From NCBI RefSeq assembly GCF_023703775.1, contig NZ_CP098514.1:1488001-1552000 (forward strand): 64,000 nt of DNA, in the 5' to 3' direction. Made by a program: the position numbers and the translations under genes. The stretch is from Haloplanus sp. GDY1. Its GTDB lineage: Archaea; Halobacteriota; Halobacteria; Halobacteriales; Haloferacaceae. This document shows positions 1 to 7,260 of this stretch, in pieces. The notes under the pieces are model-generated. The model ran no database searches. It saw nothing but the letters and a program-made list of their open reading frames with translations, and had not been told where the DNA came from. Position 1 is the first letter of the stretch, and each line of letters starts with the position of its first letter.

Positions 1-494
1 GCCGGCGGTTCGATGTCCCGCGTCCGCAGCGGGGCGTTGATCTTGAGGGCGGTGACGCCCAGGTCGTGCAGGGTCGACGCCCGGTCCTGCAGGTCCCTCG
101 ACGGGTTCTCCTCGACGAACTGCTCGCCGACGGTCGTGTAGACGCGCAGCCGGTCCCGGACCCGCCCACCGAGGAACTCGTAGACGGGCAGGTCGTACTG
201 CTTGCCCTTGATGTCCCACAGCGCGTGATCGATTCCCGAGATCGCGGTCATCAGGATCGGGCCACCGTAGTAGAACCCTCCGTAGTACATCCTCTCCCAG
301 AGGTCGTTGATCTCCAGCGGATCCTCACCGACGACGAAGGCGTCCATCAGGAACTCGCAAGCCGCCTTCACGATGTTGGAGTACGCGCCCATCGTCGGCT
401 CACCCCACCCCACGATGCCGGTGTCGGTTTCGACGCGGAGGCACACCAGTCTGGGAGGGAGCTTGAACAGCTCGTAATCCGTGACGGTGACCAT
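1..494 (-). CDS. Enolase-superfamily (mandelate racemase type) sugar-acid dehydratase, N-terminal part
   Basis: The gene runs off the left edge; 164 codons are visible. The start is ATG at 494 (MVTVTDYELFKLPP). The visible part holds the capping domain of the mandelate racemase/muconate lactonising branch of the enolase superfamily: VETDTGIVGWGEP near residue 25, a YYGG..YYGGP segment near residue 75 and ALWDIKGKQYDLPVYEFLGG around residues 88-107. It then enters the first barrel strand (TALKINAPL). The catalytic Lys and the metal ligands lie beyond the edge. Family members abstract a proton alpha to a carboxylate in sugar acids; the capping domain resembles D-galactonate dehydratase-like enzymes, but the substrate cannot be told. 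It is a different subgroup from the enolase paralogue at 47791-49065. Confidence 0.85.
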   Translation of the reverse strand, partial: MVTVTDYELFKLPPRLVCLRVETDTGIVGWGEPTMGAYSNIVKAACEFLMDAFVVGEDPLEINDLWERMYYGGFYYGGPILMTAISGIDHALWDIKGKQYDLPVYEFLGGRVRDRLRVYTTVGEQFVEENPSRDLQDRASTLHDLGVTALKINAPLRTRDIEPP

Positions 495-836
495 GTTACC
501 ACATCCCGGAGAGCCATGGAATAGCCTTTCGGGTCGGTGGACGGCGCCGCTCTCGGGGGGTCCCGGGCGGTCCCCGGCGGTGAGCGGAGCCTCACCCGCG
601 AACCCGCTCGGCACTGTCACCGGCCGGACCGCGTCTTCCCGCCGAGAAGCAGTTCTCGTGAAGACATGAACGGATTGCGGACGACCCGCCGTCCGGAACG
701 TCGAAACCCGTCCCGGGAGATCACCCGGAGTCGCCGGGTCCGATCCGTCGTCGAACCCCGATCCGAGCGCACACGGAGCGCGCCGGGTTCCGTGACGGGG
801 TGTGACGTTTAGTATCCCACCCGCCAAACGGACGGT
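495..836. other. Intergenic region between divergent genes
   Basis: These 342 bases lie between two divergently transcribed genes. The open frames inside are Arg/Pro-rich with atypical composition, and I see no credible gene, RNA or repeat. A TATA-like TTTAGTAT at 808-815 sits about 25 bases before the ATG at 837 and probably drives that gene without a leader. Confidence 0.6.
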
Positions 837-1520
837 ATGGCCGGTGAACTTCCACGTCAGCAGTTCGTCCTCGACACGTCGCTGTTCCTCACCGAGGAGA
901 TTCGCCGGGGGGACGAATCGCTGGAGACGGCCGTCCGCCGTCTGCTCGACCTGGTGGCGACGGCCCGCCTCGAACTCAACATCTCCTGTTACATGCCGCC
1001 CTCCATCCACGACGAACTCGGCGCGATGCTCCGGGACAGGGACGTGGAGGACGAGGTGTTCTCCCGACTCGACACCTGGGTGGTGCGAAAGAGCCCCGAC
1101 CGGTACGGCGTGTCCATCCCCGCCAACATCGTCTACAACTTCATCGACGAGATGAGCGACCGAGTGGATCGGGGGCTGCGAGTCTCCGAGGCGGCGATCC
1201 GCGAGGTGGAGCAACTCGACCCCGAGGACCTGACCGCCGACGGGCACGACGAGTACATGACCGCCGCCGACCGCGTGCTCTCGAACATGCGCGACAAGTA
1301 CCGACGGGCGCTCCGACAGGGGGTCCTCGATTCCCGGGAGGACTTCGACTTGCTCGTCCTCGCGCGCGAACTCGACGCGGGCGTGGTGACCGAGGATCGC
1401 GGAATCATCTCCTGGGCCGACGAGTTCGGCCTCCGCTACGTCCGCGGTGGCCAGTTCCCGACCCTCCTCGAGGAGTACGTGCGCGCGACCGGCGGCGAGC
1501 GCGGGGCCGCCGAGGAGTGA
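837..1520 (+). CDS. PIN-domain RNA ligase partner / HARP (Aquifex RNase P homologue)
   Basis: 227 residues, the usual family length. FVLDTSLF at residues 10-17 carries the first catalytic Asp of a PIN nuclease. The C-terminal acidic cluster [29 protein letters not shown] supplies the others. The middle part ([12 protein letters not shown], then [20 protein letters not shown]) is typical of the RNA ligase partner family, also called HARP, homologues of the protein-only RNase P of Aquifex. HARPs can trim tRNA 5' leaders in vitro. Archaeal HARPs coexist with RNA-based RNase P, and in Haloferax volcanii they are known not to be the main RNase P activity, so the cellular job is open. No RNA ligase gene is adjacent. 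Confidence 0.85.
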   Translation: MAGELPRQQFVLDTSLFLTEEIRRGDESLETAVRRLLDLVATARLELNISCYMPPSIHDELGAMLRDRDVEDEVFSRLDTWVVRKSPDRYGVSIPANIVYNFIDEMSDRVDRGLRVSEAAIREVEQLDPEDLTADGHDEYMTAADRVLSNMRDKYRRALRQGVLDSREDFDLLVLARELDAGVVTEDRGIISWADEFGLRYVRGGQFPTLLEEYVRATGGERGAAEE

Positions 1521-1616
1521 CGGCGGGGACTGGCTCCGGGCCGATCGGCGAGACGCCCCTATCGGTCGACGGGAACATGCGGGGACTATATATGTGGAGT
1601 TGGCTCATCAGGGCAC

Positions 1617-4241
1617 ATGGACGAGACGGCCGAGCCGGGCCGCGTGCTCTACGTCGACGACCGGGAGACCGCGGTGGCGACGGCGGATCGTCTCGAACGG
1701 CTGAGCGACGACCTGACCGTCGAGGCCGCCACGGACGCGAGCGCCGCCCTCGACCGACTCGCGGGGGGACCGTTCGACTGCGTCGCCTACGCCGGGGACG
1801 GACTCGACTTCGTCGAGTCGGTTCGCGAGGTGGCCGCGGACCTCCCCGTCGTCCTCGTCGTCGAGTCGGAACGCGAAGGACTCGCCGGCGACGTGCTCGC
1901 CCGTGACGGCCTCGACTACTGCCGGGAACGACCGGGGTCGGCCGGCGACGAGGTGCTCGTCAACCGACTCGAACACGCCGTCGAGCGGAATCGCGCGGCG
2001 GCCGACCGCGTCGACCGGCTCGTCGCTGCCGTCTGTCGGGCGCTCGTCGACGCGGAGACGAGGGACGAAGTCGAACGGCGCGTCCGTGACACCCTGGACG
2101 ACGCCGGCTACACCGCCTGGATCGGCGACTACGATCCGGAGCGTGGCGTCGTCGACCCGCAGGTTGCCACCGGGAACGCGAGCGCCCTCGACCGGATCGA
2201 AGTCGAAACCGACGACGCCCCGGCGGCACGGGCCGTCGAAACGCGCGAACCGGTCGTCGCGAGGGCGCGGACGACCGTGGGCGCCGTGTCCCGCGGTGGC
2301 GGCGAGACCGACCCCGGCGTCACGATGACCGTCCCGCTGGTCAGCGGGGAGACGATCCACGGCGTCCTCCAGGTGTGTACGGACCGGACGGAGGGATTCG
2401 GAGCCCGGGAGCGCGAGGCCCTGTCGACGCTCGGAACGGACATCGCCGACGCCATCGCCCGCGTCGAGGCCCGCACCCGTCGGGAGCGGCGGCAGCGACA
2501 GTTCCGGAGCGCCGTCGAACACGCCGGCCACGTCGTGTTGATCACCGACACCGACGGTCGGATCACGTACGTCAACGACGCCTTCGAGTCCGTCACCGGC
2601 TACACCGCGTCGGAGGCGCTCGGGCGCCGTCCCTCGATGCTCCAGTCCGGCGAACACGACGAGGCGTTCTACCGCGACCTCTGGGAGACGATTTCGTCCG
2701 GCGACACCTGGGAGGGCGAAGTCGTCAACGAACGCAAGGACGGCACACGGTACGTCATCGATCAGACCATCGCCCCGATCACGGGCGACGACAGCGACAC
2801 CGACGGCTTCGTCGCCATCAACCGCGACGTCACGTCGCGCAAGGAACACGAACTCAACCTCGCCTTTCTCAAGCGGGCCATCGACCAGGCCGGCATCGGC
2901 ATCGGAACCTACGGCGCCGACGGGTACGCGACGTACGTCAACGAACGGCTGGCCGAGCAGTTCGGGACCGACAGGGAGGACCTCCGGACCGAACACATGT
3001 GCGCGCTCGATCCCACCCTCGACCGGGAGCGGTTCTCGGCGTACTGGGACTCGTTCGACGACGGCGAGCGGCGGATCTACGACACGCACATCGAGCGCCT
3101 CGACACCGGGGAGCGGCGTCCGGTCGAGGTCGTCACGTCCCGCGTCCGGATCGACGGCAAGGCCTACCAGGTGAACACGGTCCGGGACGCCGCCGAGCGC
3201 AAGCGCCAGGAACGGGACCTCGAACGCTTCCGGAGCGCGGTCGACCACGCGGGCCACAGCGTCCTCATCACCGACGTCGAGGGGCGAATCGAGTACGTCA
3301 ACGGGGCCTTCGAGGAACAGAGCGGCTACTCCGCCGCGGAGGCGATCGGTCGGACGCCCTCCCTGGTGCGCTCCGGCGAACACGACGAGGCGTTCTATCG
3401 CGACCTCTGGGAGACGATCCTCGACGGCGAGGTCTGGCAGGGCGAAGTCGTCAACGAACGCAAGGACGGCGAGGAGTACGTCGTCGATCAGACCATCGCC
3501 CCGATCACGACCGACGGCGACATCGACGGCTTCGTCGCCATCAACCGCGACGTGACCGAACTCAGGGCCTACGAGCGCGAACTGGAGGCACAGAACGACC
3601 GGCTCAAGGAGTACGGCCAGACCGTCGCCCACGACCTCCGGAACCCGCTCGCCCTCCTCGACGCCGAACTCAAGCAGTTCCGCGCGACCGTCGACTGGGA
3701 CGCGGAGGCGGTCGACGCGGCGGCCGTTCGCGAACTCTGTGAGAACGCCCGCGCGGCGGTCGACCGGATGGAGACCCTGATCGACGACCTGCTCGCGATG
3801 GCCGAACACGGACGGCGGGTGCTCGATCCGGAGCCCGTCTCCCTCGAGTCGGCGGCGGCGGCCGCCTGGTCACAGGTCGGCGGCGACGACGCCGGCCTGT
3901 CCGTCGGCGACACCACGGTCGACGCCGACCCCGACCGCCTCCGTGAGTTGCTCTCCAACCTCTTTCGCAACGCGGTGGAACACGGCGGCACGGACGTCCA
4001 CGTCCGGGTGGAACCGCTGGACTTCTCGACCGGCTTCGCCGTCGAGGACGACGGCCCCGGCATTCCCCCGGACGAGCGCGAGGAGGTGTTCGAGCGCGGG
4101 TTCACCACCGCGGCGGACGGCACCGGCTTCGGGCTGGCCATCGTCGAACAGATCGCCGAGGCCCACGACTGGGACGTCTCGGTGACCGAAGGACGGGACG
4201 GCGGCGCACGGTTCGAGTTCCGCGTCGACGGATCGCGGTGA
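1617..4241 (+). CDS. Multi-PAS/GAF sensor histidine kinase with receiver-like N-terminus
   Basis: 874 residues, soluble, no membrane segment. Order: receiver-like domain (1-120, opening VLYVDDRE), GAF (about 125-280), PAS1 (294-406), PAS2 (about 407-530), PAS3 (536-647), HisKA with H about residue 671 in TVAHDLRNPL, then HATPase_c with N box LFRNAVEHG, G1 DDGPGIP and G2 GTGFGLAI. The kinase core is intact. The receiver-like domain has DCVAYAGD where a phospho-acceptor DxxLxD-type strand is expected, so it is probably a pseudo-receiver. PAS1 and PAS3 are near copies of each other even at DNA level. TATATATG at about 1586-1593 lies upstream of the ATG at 1617. The signal sensed and the output partner are unknown; no response regulator adjoins. 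Confidence 0.9.
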   Translation: MDETAEPGRVLYVDDRETAVATADRLERLSDDLTVEAATDASAALDRLAGGPFDCVAYAGDGLDFVESVREVAADLPVVLVVESEREGLAGDVLARDGLDYCRERPGSAGDEVLVNRLEHAVERNRAAADRVDRLVAAVCRALVDAETRDEVERRVRDTLDDAGYTAWIGDYDPERGVVDPQVATGNASALDRIEVETDDAPAARAVETREPVVARARTTVGAVSRGGGETDPGVTMTVPLVSGETIHGVLQVCTDRTEGFGAREREALSTLGTDIADAIARVEARTRRERRQRQFRSAVEHAGHVVLITDTDGRITYVNDAFESVTGYTASEALGRRPSMLQSGEHDEAFYRDLWETISSGDTWEGEVVNERKDGTRYVIDQTIAPITGDDSDTDGFVAINRDVTSRKEHELNLAFLKRAIDQAGIGIGTYGADGYATYVNERLAEQFGTDREDLRTEHMCALDPTLDRERFSAYWDSFDDGERRIYDTHIERLDTGERRPVEVVTSRVRIDGKAYQVNTVRDAAERKRQERDLERFRSAVDHAGHSVLITDVEGRIEYVNGAFEEQSGYSAAEAIGRTPSLVRSGEHDEAFYRDLWETILDGEVWQGEVVNERKDGEEYVVDQTIAPITTDGDIDGFVAINRDVTELRAYERELEAQNDRLKEYGQTVAHDLRNPLALLDAELKQFRATVDWDAEAVDAAAVRELCENARAAVDRMETLIDDLLAMAEHGRRVLDPEPVSLESAAAAAWSQVGGDDAGLSVGDTTVDADPDRLRELLSNLFRNAVEHGGTDVHVRVEPLDFSTGFAVEDDGPGIPPDEREEVFERGFTTAADGTGFGLAIVEQIAEAHDWDVSVTEGRDGGARFEFRVDGSR
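2646..3552 (+). repeat. Intragenic duplicated PAS segment (two arms, about 726 bp apart)
   Basis: Positions 2646-2830 and 3372-3552 inside the histidine kinase encode PAS1 and PAS3. Long stretches are identical or one base apart at DNA level, for example the codons for SGEHDEAFYRDLWETI and for GEVVNERKDG. A six-base indel separates the arms near the ends. Synonymous sites agree too, which suggests a recent duplication or gene conversion. Confidence 0.8.
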
Positions 4242-4270
4242 TCCGGGGCACCTCCCGGCGGCGGGAACGG

Positions 4271-4277
4271 TTATTAG
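4271..4277 (+). promoter_or_regulatory. TATA-like box for the phosphate permease transcript
   Basis: TTATTAG at 4271-4277 is the only AT-rich hexamer-sized patch in the gap after the histidine kinase. Haloarchaeal transcripts start about 25 bases downstream, which would be at about 4299-4300, exactly on the ATG of the 10-codon mini-ORF. Confidence 0.55.
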
Positions 4278-4299
4278 CGCGCCGGGCCAACTGCACCTA

Positions 4300-4332
4300 A
4301 TGGTCGTGACCCCCGTGCCCGAGGCGGTCTGA
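4300..4332 (+). CDS. Possible 10-residue leader peptide upstream of the PiT permease
   Basis: ATG at 4300 opens a short frame encoding MVVTPVPEAV that ends with TGA at 4330-4332, two bases before the GTG of the permease at 4335. The frame differs from that of the permease, and no start codon lies in the permease frame further upstream. With the TATA-like box at 4271, the transcript should begin on or next to this ATG, so ribosomes would translate the mini-ORF as a leaderless message and then reinitiate or couple to the GTG. It could equally be chance. Confidence 0.35.
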   Translation: MVVTPVPEAV

Positions 4333-4334
4333 GC

Positions 4335-5537
4335 GTGGCGGGAGCCGTGTTCTGGGCGCTCGTCGCCCTGGCGACGCTCACCAGTTTCGTCACGGCGTGG
4401 ACCCTCGGCGCCAACAGCAACTCGCCGCCGTTCGCGCCCGCCATCGGTGCCAACGCCATCTCCACGATGCGGGCGGCCTTCCTCATCGGCATCCTCGCCG
4501 CGTTGGGGGCGCTGACACAGGGCGGCGCCATCTCCGAGACGGTCGGGGCCGGCCTCGTCGACGGCGTCCGGATCACGTCGCTGGCGGCGACGGCCGGCCT
4601 GCTGACCGCCACCGGGTTCATGGCCGTCGGCGTCTACACCGGCTACCCCATCCCGGCGGCGTTCGCAACCACCGGCGCGATGGTCGGCGTCGGCCTCTCG
4701 CTCGGCGGTGATCCCGCCGTCGACACGTACCGCCGGATCGTGACCTTCTGGGCGCTGGTTCCGCCCGTCTCCGGCGGCCTGGCCTACCTCACGGCGACGC
4801 TCCTCCGTCGCGACGACATCCCCGAAACGGTCGGCGTCCCGCTCCTGGCGGCCCTCGTCGGCGGCATCGTCGCGAACGTCCAGTTGTCGGTCGTCCCCTC
4901 GCCGCCCGGCGTCGGCGGGAGTTCGATTTCGGGGTTCGTCGCCCGAGGGCTCCCCGCCCCGACCGTCGGCGGCGTCGACCCCGTGGTCGTCGCCGTGACC
5001 CTCGCCGCCGCCGCGGCGAGCTTCCAGTTCATCCGTCGGCGCACGCAGCGATCCGTCGACGACGGCGTCCGTACGTTCCTCGTCGTCCTCGGGAGCGTCG
5101 TCGCCTTCTCCAGCGGCGGGAGCCAGGTCGGGTTGGCGACCGGGCCGCTCGAGAACCTCTTCACGGCCGAACTCGGACTCCCGGGCATCGCCCTCCTCTT
5201 TCTCGGTGCGACGGGCATCCTCGCCGGCGCGTGGATGGGCGCGCCCAGACTCCTGCAGGCCACCTCCCGTGAGTACGCTCAACTGGGAATCAGACGCTCC
5301 ATCGCCGCGCTGGTCCCCGGCTTCGTCATCGCCCAACTCGCCATCGCCCTCGGCATCCCCATCTCGTTCAACAACATCATCATCTCGGGGGTCATCGGCG
5401 GCGGCCTCGCCGCCGGCTCGGCGGGCGTCTCGCGGAAGAAAATCGCCGTGACCGTCGCCTTCTGGCTCGTCACGCTCGTCACCTCCGTGCTGGTCGGCTT
5501 CGGCCTCTACCGCGCCTTCGCCGCCGTCCTCGGCTAG
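4335..5537 (+). CDS. pit: Inorganic phosphate transporter, PiT family
   Basis: 400 residues, about ten membrane segments. The N-terminal repeat has GANSNSPPFAPAIGANAISTMRAAF, the duplicated PiT signature region with Asn/Asp-poor glycine-rich loops; the C-terminal counterpart is IPISFNNIIISGVIGGG. PiT proteins move phosphate with a cation (H+ or Na+) across the cytoplasmic membrane. A central insert (about 170-230) is shorter than in bacterial PitA, as usual in archaea. The start is GTG at 4335, since no other start is in frame upstream. Its stop overlaps the stop of the convergent UspA gene in a shared CTAG at 5534-5537. A PhoU/AbrB regulator lies 28 kb away at 32859-33890. Confidence 0.9.
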   Translation: MAGAVFWALVALATLTSFVTAWTLGANSNSPPFAPAIGANAISTMRAAFLIGILAALGALTQGGAISETVGAGLVDGVRITSLAATAGLLTATGFMAVGVYTGYPIPAAFATTGAMVGVGLSLGGDPAVDTYRRIVTFWALVPPVSGGLAYLTATLLRRDDIPETVGVPLLAALVGGIVANVQLSVVPSPPGVGGSSISGFVARGLPAPTVGGVDPVVVAVTLAAAAASFQFIRRRTQRSVDDGVRTFLVVLGSVVAFSSGGSQVGLATGPLENLFTAELGLPGIALLFLGATGILAGAWMGAPRLLQATSREYAQLGIRRSIAALVPGFVIAQLAIALGIPISFNNIIISGVIGGGLAAGSAGVSRKKIAVTVAFWLVTLVTSVLVGFGLYRAFAAVLG

Positions 5538-5965
5538 CGAACGACGGTCACCGTCACCGGTGCCTCCCCGACCACCGCCGTCGCCACCGTCCCGAGCAGA
5601 CGCCGGGCGACGGCGTTTCGCTCCCCCCCGTGTCCCCCCATGACGATTCGGTCGACGCCCGTCTCGGCGACGTACTCGAGGATGGTCTCCGCGGGGTCGC
5701 CCGTCCGGACGACGGTGTCGACCGTCCGGTCGGCGTCCGCGGCCCGGTCACGCGCCCGTTCGACGAGCCGTTCGGCTCGGTCGCGTGCGTCGTCGCGTCG
5801 CTCCTCGTCGGCGCCGAGAATCCCGCCCTCGCTCATCCCCCGGTCGAGTGGCGTCGCCACGTTCAGGACCGTCACACGGCAGTCGAAGAGTGAGAGGGCC
5901 TCCGCAAGCGCCTCGTCGGCGAGCGGTGAGCCGTCGAGCGGGACGAGGACGTGTGAGGGGGGCAT
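5534..5965 (-). CDS. Universal stress protein, UspA family
   Basis: 143 residues from ATG at 5965 (MPPSHVLVPLDGSPLADEAL). A longer frame to 5989 adds unrelated residues. The fold is a single Usp domain: VLVPLDGS strand at the start, then ILEYVAETGVDRIVMGGHG and RLLGTVATAVVGEAPVTVTVV near the end. The nucleotide-binding loop G-2x-G-9x-G(S/T) appears as GGHGGERNAVARRLLG, so ATP binding is possible but the final S/T is replaced. Usp proteins are small cytoplasmic stress or transporter-associated modulators. It converges on the phosphate permease with a 4-base overlap. Confidence 0.9.
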   Translation of the reverse strand: MPPSHVLVPLDGSPLADEALAEALSLFDCRVTVLNVATPLDRGMSEGGILGADEERRDDARDRAERLVERARDRAADADRTVDTVVRTGDPAETILEYVAETGVDRIVMGGHGGERNAVARRLLGTVATAVVGEAPVTVTVVR

Positions 5966-6114
5966 GGGGTGGGCTTGGACGCGCGGCAAAATAGCTCCGG
6001 TGGTCGGCCGGGAGCGGCGTCCGTACGCGCCCGGCGTGCGTCGCCGCTCCCGTTAGGTCCGCGCGACGTGATTCGGAGTGGGTTCGCGACTGGAGTGGCC
6101 CGACACCGGAGAAG

Positions 6115-6187
6115 TAGTCCCGGGCGGATTCGAACCGCCGTCCTGGGCTCCAAAGGCCCAGATGATTGGCCACTACACCACGGGACT
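6115..6187 (-). tRNA. tRNA-Gln (anticodon UUG)
   Basis: 73 bases on the minus strand. Acceptor arms AGTCCCG / CGGGACT pair fully, with discriminator A at 6115. The anticodon stem is TGGGC/GCCCA with loop CTTTGGA, giving anticodon UUG. The T arm carries GGTTCGAATCC. CCA is not encoded. No intron is visible. Archaea charge this tRNA with glutamate and amidate it with GatDE. Confidence 0.97.
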
Positions 6188-6237
6188 ACACGTCGCTGTT
6201 CGGCGGCCGCCCCGTATAAATCCAGCCGTTCGCGTCG

Positions 6238-6672
6238 TCAGTCAGCCGGGTTCTCGCACTCCACGTCGAGTTCGGCGCAGGCGTCGGCGTCGGCGTCGAA
6301 GCAGTCCGGGCAGTTCGGGTTGCGGTTGATGATGGTGTCGAGGCGCTCGGCCACGGTGTCGTCGATGACGGCTTCGAGTTCGCGGGCCTCGGCACGGAAG
6401 TCCTCCACGTCGAGGACGTTCGCGAGGAACCGCTCGATGATGCAGTACGTCTGAATCGCGTCGCGGGCGCGGGTGATCCCCTCGTCGGTGAGGCGGACCC
6501 CCTTGTACTTCTCGTGTTCCGCGAGGCCACGGGTTTCGAGCTTGCCGATCATCTCGTTCGCGCTCGCGGGGCTCACGTCGAGCATGTCCGCGAGCGCGCC
6601 CGTCGCCGCCGGGCCGTCCTCCATCTCCTGGATCAGGTAGATCGCCTTGAGATACTGGTCTGCCGTGTTCAT
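6238..6672 (-). CDS. DtxR/MntR-fold transcription regulator with atypical metal site
   Basis: 144 residues. The N-terminal winged helix (about 5-65, MNTADQYLKAIYLIQEME..ATGALADMLDVSPASANEMIGKLETRGLAEHEKYKGVRLT) matches the DtxR/MntR/SirR family of metal-dependent repressors. The dimer/metal domain follows (66-115). In DtxR and MntR the main site includes an E-H pair in helix 5; here the equivalent stretch reads RELEAVIDDTVAERL, with Ala in place of His. The C-terminal tail instead has four cysteines (121, 124, 132, 139). The gene follows the ferritin-like gene by two bases (TAG CG ATG), so the pair is one operon and iron or redox control is likely. Which ligand it senses is unknown. Confidence 0.88.
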   Translation of the reverse strand: MNTADQYLKAIYLIQEMEDGPAATGALADMLDVSPASANEMIGKLETRGLAEHEKYKGVRLTDEGITRARDAIQTYCIIERFLANVLDVEDFRAEARELEAVIDDTVAERLDTIINRNPNCPDCFDADADACAELDVECENPAD

Positions 6673-6674
6673 CG

Positions 6675-7169
6675 CTAATCCCGTTTCTCCATGATCTTCG
6701 TCACCTCTTCGACGCCGTCGGCCTCGTCCTCGCGGATCGACCGCAGAACTTCGAGCAGGCGCTCCCGATCCACCGAGAACCGAGCGTCGCTGGCCTCGAT
6801 CGCCGACACGAGGTCGTCGTAGAACTTGTACGCCGTCTCCTCGTTACAGAGCTGATCGTAGAGGACGCCGTCGAAGTCGTCGGGTTTGGTCTGTGCGTAC
6901 TGCGCCTCGACGAGCGCCTCGATGTCCTCGAAGGGGATGGACTCCGCGTCGAGGTCGGCGACCAGTTCGTCCAGTCGCTCGCGGTGGGCCGCCGACTCCT
7001 CGGCGGCGTCGGCGAGGAGTTCCTCGACTTCGGGATCGAGGCTCCGGTCGACGTCGAGCGACTGGTAGTGGTGGTGGGCTCGTGCCTCGACCACCTCCTC
7101 GAGGACGATACCGATCTGGAGGAGGCGGGCTAACTGGTGGTCGGAGCCGACCCGGTGGCTGACGCTCAT
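6675..7169 (-). CDS. Ferritin-like helical-bundle protein paired with the DtxR-type regulator
   Basis: 164 residues from ATG 7169 (MSVSHRVGSDHQLARLL); a longer frame from GTG 7184 is less likely because a Shine-Dalgarno-like GGAGGTG (about 7183-7189 on this strand) fits the ATG better. The protein is predicted helical with Glu/His-rich helices: LEEVVEARAHHHYQ (23-36), AAEESAAHRERL (55-66) and NEETAYKFYDDL (109-120), arranged as in rubrerythrin-like or ferritin-like bundles. The exact E-x-x-H spacing of classical ferritins is not seen, so metal binding is inferred. The tight operon with a DtxR-fold regulator suggests iron storage, sensing or peroxide defence. Confidence 0.65.
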   Translation of the reverse strand: MSVSHRVGSDHQLARLLQIGIVLEEVVEARAHHHYQSLDVDRSLDPEVEELLADAAEESAAHRERLDELVADLDAESIPFEDIEALVEAQYAQTKPDDFDGVLYDQLCNEETAYKFYDDLVSAIEASDARFSVDRERLLEVLRSIREDEADGVEEVTKIMEKRD

Positions 7170-7232
7170 CGGAACGACTGCCACCTCCGTTCGACTGTGA
7201 CCGGGACGGGCATACGATGCAATCGGGGAGAG

Positions 7233-7251
7233 GGGAACTTAAGGTGTTCCC
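7233..7251 (-). promoter_or_regulatory. Inverted repeat over the ferritin-like/DtxR operon promoter
   Basis: GGGAAC (7233-7238) and GTTCCC (7246-7251) form a perfect 6-7-6 inverted repeat around an AT-rich core that reads ACCTTAA on the minus strand. The core looks like the TATA box of the operon starting at 7169. A regulator bound here would block transcription, so it is a candidate operator, possibly for the DtxR-type protein encoded in the operon. Confidence 0.45.
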
Positions 7252-7260
7252 TGCGGCCGC

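Noticed and set aside
1608-3809. 733-codon minus-strand frame over the histidine kinase
   Set aside because: Complete antisense overlap with a clear multi-domain kinase; composition typical of shadow frames.
6115-6187. tRNA-Gln as an integration site for a mobile element
   Set aside because: No integrase, no duplicated tRNA 3' end and no change of gene content on either side.
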